Assembly: GCF_016859285.1 (NCBI RefSeq)
Contig: NC_053411.1
Coordinates: 1,362,001 to 1,426,000, forward strand
Direction of reading: 5' to 3'
Length of the DNA stretch: 64,000 nucleotides
DNA from: Xiphias gladius
Lineage: Eukaryota > Chordata > Actinopteri > Istiophoriformes > Xiphiidae
Shown: piece after piece, positions 59,900 to 64,000 of the stretch
How the letters are laid out: each line of letters starts with the position of its first letter
How positions within the stretch are numbered: position 1 is the first letter of the stretch
Program-made: the position numbers and the translations under genes
Notes under the pieces: generated by a model
Database searches by the model: none
Seen by the model: the letters and a program-made list of their open reading frames with translations, nothing else
What the model was told of the DNA's origin: nothing

Positions 59900-62800
59900 C
59901 TATCAAACACTGAGTGAAGCCTGTTATGACACTGGTGAAGTAAACCTACTACGCTGGGGAGATAATGTAGTGCACACCCTATGCCACTACAAGTCAGCCA
60001 TGTGTGGTGCAGTAACAACCACTGAAGAAGACTACACAATGAACAATCCCATCTCAACCTGGGACTGACATCCGATCTATATCTGGATGCTATCTGGATC
60101 AGAAAAAAAGCTCATTATAACACAGGTGTAAATGTACTACAATCAGAATGCAGTCCAATAAGCCAGACTACTTCTGGAGATGTTCTGGCTCACATTGTGA
60201 TCAGATCTCAGCCAGGTGTAAATGACATCTGTACACTGTGACCACTTTCCTAAGAAAGAAAAGACTGTCTAATGCTACCTCTTACTGTTATTTCTGTCAT
60301 AAAGCTACAGGCAAGCCTTTACTCTGCAAAGAAAAATAAGTAGAGCTCATACATCATTATGCAGGCAGATTCCACATAACAAAAACACTTATTAATACCA
60401 GATGTAAACGCAAGGTCCTGTGATTAGACGTCATTTTCCAGATTATCTAACCATATTTTGGACTAAAGAGTGAAACATAACACATCTACGTGATAAACAG
60501 TTGAGCAAGAATAATGAAAGGAGTAATATGTTTCCTCAATGTAGAAATTTGGCACATCATGCAACCCTGTGCCATTTAAGTTACATGACATACATTTTAC
60601 TTTTAAACACAAATTTACACATAGACACATGGGTGCAAAGATTTATCTCAGGACTCTAAAAATCAATTTTGGATCATTCCACTGAAAATTGATTTTAAAA
60701 TTCTTTTTTCTCCCAGTTCCACAAGATAAAGATTGTATCTTAAAACCAGGTGGAAATAGAATCAAAATAAATACTTTAGATTTAGCCCAGATGACAAAGG
60801 TGGACAAGCCAAATGTGATGAAGTTATGTGTGCAATTTGCTCAGTATTTAATTGATTAATTTACTTCAAGGCATTATGTATTTTTTGTAATACTAAGAAT
60901 ATCCCACTGCCTCCATAACTCTTTCTTGACCATTTGGTGTTCTCTTCAGACAACATTAAATTTGCATCGTAACGTTGGCCCTTATACAAAGCCCAAACAG
61001 CTTCATATTAGATAGTTAATGACACACTACAGCAAGGTTGAATTTAATATGTAATTTTGATCTTACTTAGTGCATAATAGTCAGTGATTTATAGAAAGCT
61101 GTTGGCTAAATTGGTTCTTCAGATTTAATGATAGAGAATATGGACTGAAAATATCAGCTGTTGTCAGTTTGAACTGAGAGCTATCAGCCTTTAAACTTAG
61201 TATTGATCAAACCTCCCAGACATTTATCATTCATCATACCACTACCACAGACAGAGTGCTTCCTTGTAGCTTTTGTGACTGTTTTACACAGAAGTGTGGC
61301 TTCACATCAAGCTCCATCTGGTCCTCCCACAAGCAGGGACAGAGAGCCTCATGAGGATATCAGTGGGTTTCTGATGCACCACCACAAGCAGAGATAGAGA
61401 AGGAAGGATTCAGACAGGGGGAGGATTTCTTGCTCTACTTAACACACTGATGGGGAGTCCGACCAGAGAAGCATTGCCTCCTCGTTCACAGTGAAGGAAC
61501 ACAGCCTCACCACATTACATAACACTGGGTGAAGCACCAAAAGTGGATTTGCACTCTCATGTGCTTGGTGGAGGGAGGGAATTATTATTTTATATGCAGG
61601 ACATCCATCTCTTCTTCTTGCTCAGTGGGACAAATGAATGAATGATCCTGTTTCACCACCACCACTGAGACAATTTGAGTGTATCAGTGAAACAGGGGAC
61701 TGATGGATCAATGATCCAGGGGGAGGGGGGAAAAAAAACAAAAACAAAAAAACACACGGGACTTCAGTTATCACACCGTCTACCCTTCGGAAAACAAAAC
61801 ACAGACCTCAGCTTAACTTGACACTTTTTTCTCGGCATAATCACAACACCTGTGAAAAGTGATCAGCTGGTTTTATGTTATTCTATGTATATAAGTATCA
61901 GTGGGTAGGAAAAAAGCAGCTGTGAGTGTTTGTTGTGGACGTATGCGGCTAGAGTGGTGCAGTGTGCTGGGTGCTGGGTGCTGGGGGGCGAATGAACAGG
62001 AGGAAACCCTTTGACTCATCTCTGGGGAAGATAATGATTTTACATGCAGGCTTAACACTCTATGCTTCTGGAGGACTGGTAATACAGGTGCTCACTCATA
62101 CACAACTGCCTGCACCAGCCAGCTGCAACAAAGAAATCCCTGTTGAATGCAAAATTCATGGACCCTTGCTTCGCAAATAAGAACTCATTCGGACAGATTA
62201 ATGTCTAACAATATTACTGGTAGGGCCTATATTAACAAATTCATTTGTTTCGTCATTGTTTCTGCATTATACAACCAAACAACATAACCTTGTTACTGTG
62301 TGGGCTACTTAAAAGTCAATTTGGAAGTCATTACATAATCACATGCTTGTTGCTAGCTGCAATATTATATGGGCTAGACTTAGCATGACACTGTAACCTT
62401 TTATTTGCCACATCACACTGCATTCCTGCTTTGGAAATTCCATCGCACACACATGATCCAGCAAGCTGGGCTTTTTGCAAAAATTGCAACTTTGCCTGAG
62501 AGACCTGGCAGCTCTATAGCCCTACAACAAAATGGATCTTATGCAAAGTTCCCCAGAATGCCTGTTGACTGTCCACATGAGATGGCCCATAACAAGTCAT
62601 TTATGCTACAAGGGACAGCTCTCAGCAGCAAGTCTGTATCTGTACATCTTTACAGCTCTTATGAACACACATTACTTTAATGTGTGCATTGCGCAGCAAT
62701 ATCACAAACCAAATAAAAATATATACCTGTAATTAAGGAAGAATCCAAACATCCAAATTCTGGAAAATTATTTCTGAAGAAAAATTAAAAGAAAAAGAAA

Positions 62801-63890
62801 ATCCTGTCATGTGACACTAGGAAAATTAAAAGGTGCAAGATGTAAATTTCTCAAATCCATGAGTGTTTAATGTTGTCTTAACATAAGGCTCATTCCATAC
62901 GGACTCACCTAGGACCTCCCAGTTCATGTAATGGATTTCCTTGAAAAAATTAATGTGAAAACTTCTATTAAATTCATTGGACCTTGCATAATCCTGTAGC
63001 TCTACTCCAAATGCCTTTTTAGTTATGAAGTTTTGAAGGTTGGCCCTCTGAGCTAAATTTCATCAGTTTTTAATTCTTTGTGTGTGGATTCTTAGCCTCA
63101 CCAATCGTTTATTTTTCACTGGATTGAGTTGAAATTTGTACCGAATATCAAAGAAACACTAAGGATAATTTTCAACATGTATTTAATAAAATAGATGTTG
63201 CTAAATGTTTTACAGTATCAAATTAATAAAAATATATAATTTTTTTTACCCGAACGAAGAATCTCAAATTTTCAAAAATTCATATCGCCACTTATTTTCA
63301 CTTTATGGCAACCCAAATTTTGGTTCTGTGTAGTTCTGTCACATTTGGAAAAATATAAAGTCAATATCTTAAAATCTGTGTTTTTCAGCTCCGAAGCTAT
63401 ATATGGCAAGATAGGTGGCATTTTTTATGCATGACCAAATAACGAGATTTGATAGAACGATATTAAGACTAGGAATCCGACCAAGCATTCATTGTTAACT
63501 TTTCGTACATGTCAGTTTTCAATTCTCAAAGATGCTAGTTGGTCAGTTTTAACCGTGAATACCTGGCCCTAAACAATATAGCAGAAATACACATTTTGCT
63601 AACACTATTTTATGAGTGTGTAATTTCCTATAGTAATTTCCTAGAAGGTTTCCCTGAAGGAACTATCCAATTTGATAATCGTTATAGAATAAATAAAGAC
63701 AGAGTTCTAAGAGTTTCTAAGCAGCATCTTTGAAGAAACTAAATATTAATTGTTGATTCAATTATAATCGAAAACTTTATTCTAAATGTATTTTGAATTG
63801 TATGCTTGCCTATAGACAAATTTCACATTTCAGCATGTTCAGATGACCTACTGAGCACTGACTAAAAGACTGACCTAGAGTCTTTCTGCA
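59900..63890. other. mta2 presumed first intron, no gene seen
   Basis: Mostly AT-rich, with an A-rich tract at 61725-61755. No gene, tRNA or clear mobile element was recognised. Confidence 0.45.
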
Positions 63891-63899
63891 AATTCATTG

Positions 63900-64000
63900 T
63901 AGGGATGCAGATTAGGATTAATTTCAATATTGATTAATCTTCCGATTATATAACGGTCATTATAATTTCCCAGCCCAAGATGATTTCATTAAACATCATG
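63900..64000 (+). repeat. 'GATTAATC' family, partial copy at the window edge
   Basis: Shows 'agggatgcagattaggatta' and 'tattgattaatcttccgatt'. It resembles the start of the family seen at 18640-18990, cut off by the window end. Confidence 0.4.

Overview
The window reads as nuclear DNA of a ray-finned (teleost) fish. Evidence is three multi-exon vertebrate genes with GT-AG introns, a four-finger cth1-type gene of a kind described from carp and zebrafish, long CA/GT microsatellites, and many interspersed repeats I know from teleost genomes (Tc1, hAT, L1-like, Penelope-like and short non-autonomous families). There is no bacterial, phage or CRISPR content.

All three genes lie on the minus strand, in transcription order mta2, cth1, taf6l. 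mta2 (57358 to 32247; exon 1 lies beyond the right edge) encodes the NuRD-complex subunit with BAH, ELM2, SANT and GATA-type finger modules. cth1 (27075 to 25331) is a two-exon gene for a tristetraprolin-like CCCH protein with four zinc fingers. taf6l (21866 to 15868, eleven coding exons plus a probable 5' UTR exon near 23.7 kb) encodes the TAF6-like histone-fold/HEAT subunit of SAGA/PCAF-type acetyltransferase complexes. For all three I joined the exons by splice sites and codon phase, and every junction kept frame.

Region by region: 1-5.4 kb is old transposon debris (LINE, Penelope-like, Tc1) plus one unidentified ORF. 5.4-12 kb is non-coding with repeats. 12.3-13.0 kb holds a broken SWIM-finger/YqaJ-nuclease gene. 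13.5-14.0 kb, where human synteny predicts tmem179b, has suggestive but unresolved coding signal. 15.5-24 kb is taf6l, with an L1-like fragment in its 5' UTR intron. 25-27.4 kb is cth1 and its promoter. 27.4-28.1 kb has a possible divergent plus-strand exon pair. 28.8-57.4 kb is mta2, whose introns hold a nearly full-length Tc1 element, a possible MITE and long microsatellites. 57.4-64 kb is presumably mta2 intron 1, with a hAT remnant.

mta2 and taf6l both act in chromatin regulation, with opposing effects on histone acetylation, and cth1-type proteins bind AU-rich mRNA. The clustering probably reflects retained vertebrate synteny (MTA2 and TAF6L are both at human 11q12.3) rather than a functional operon. 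I found no clearly new biological system. The best leads are a stop-free 123-nt mta2 intron, GU repeats beside an mta2 5' splice site, the SWIM-YqaJ relic, and the unresolved 13.5-14.0 and 27.4-28.1 kb loci.
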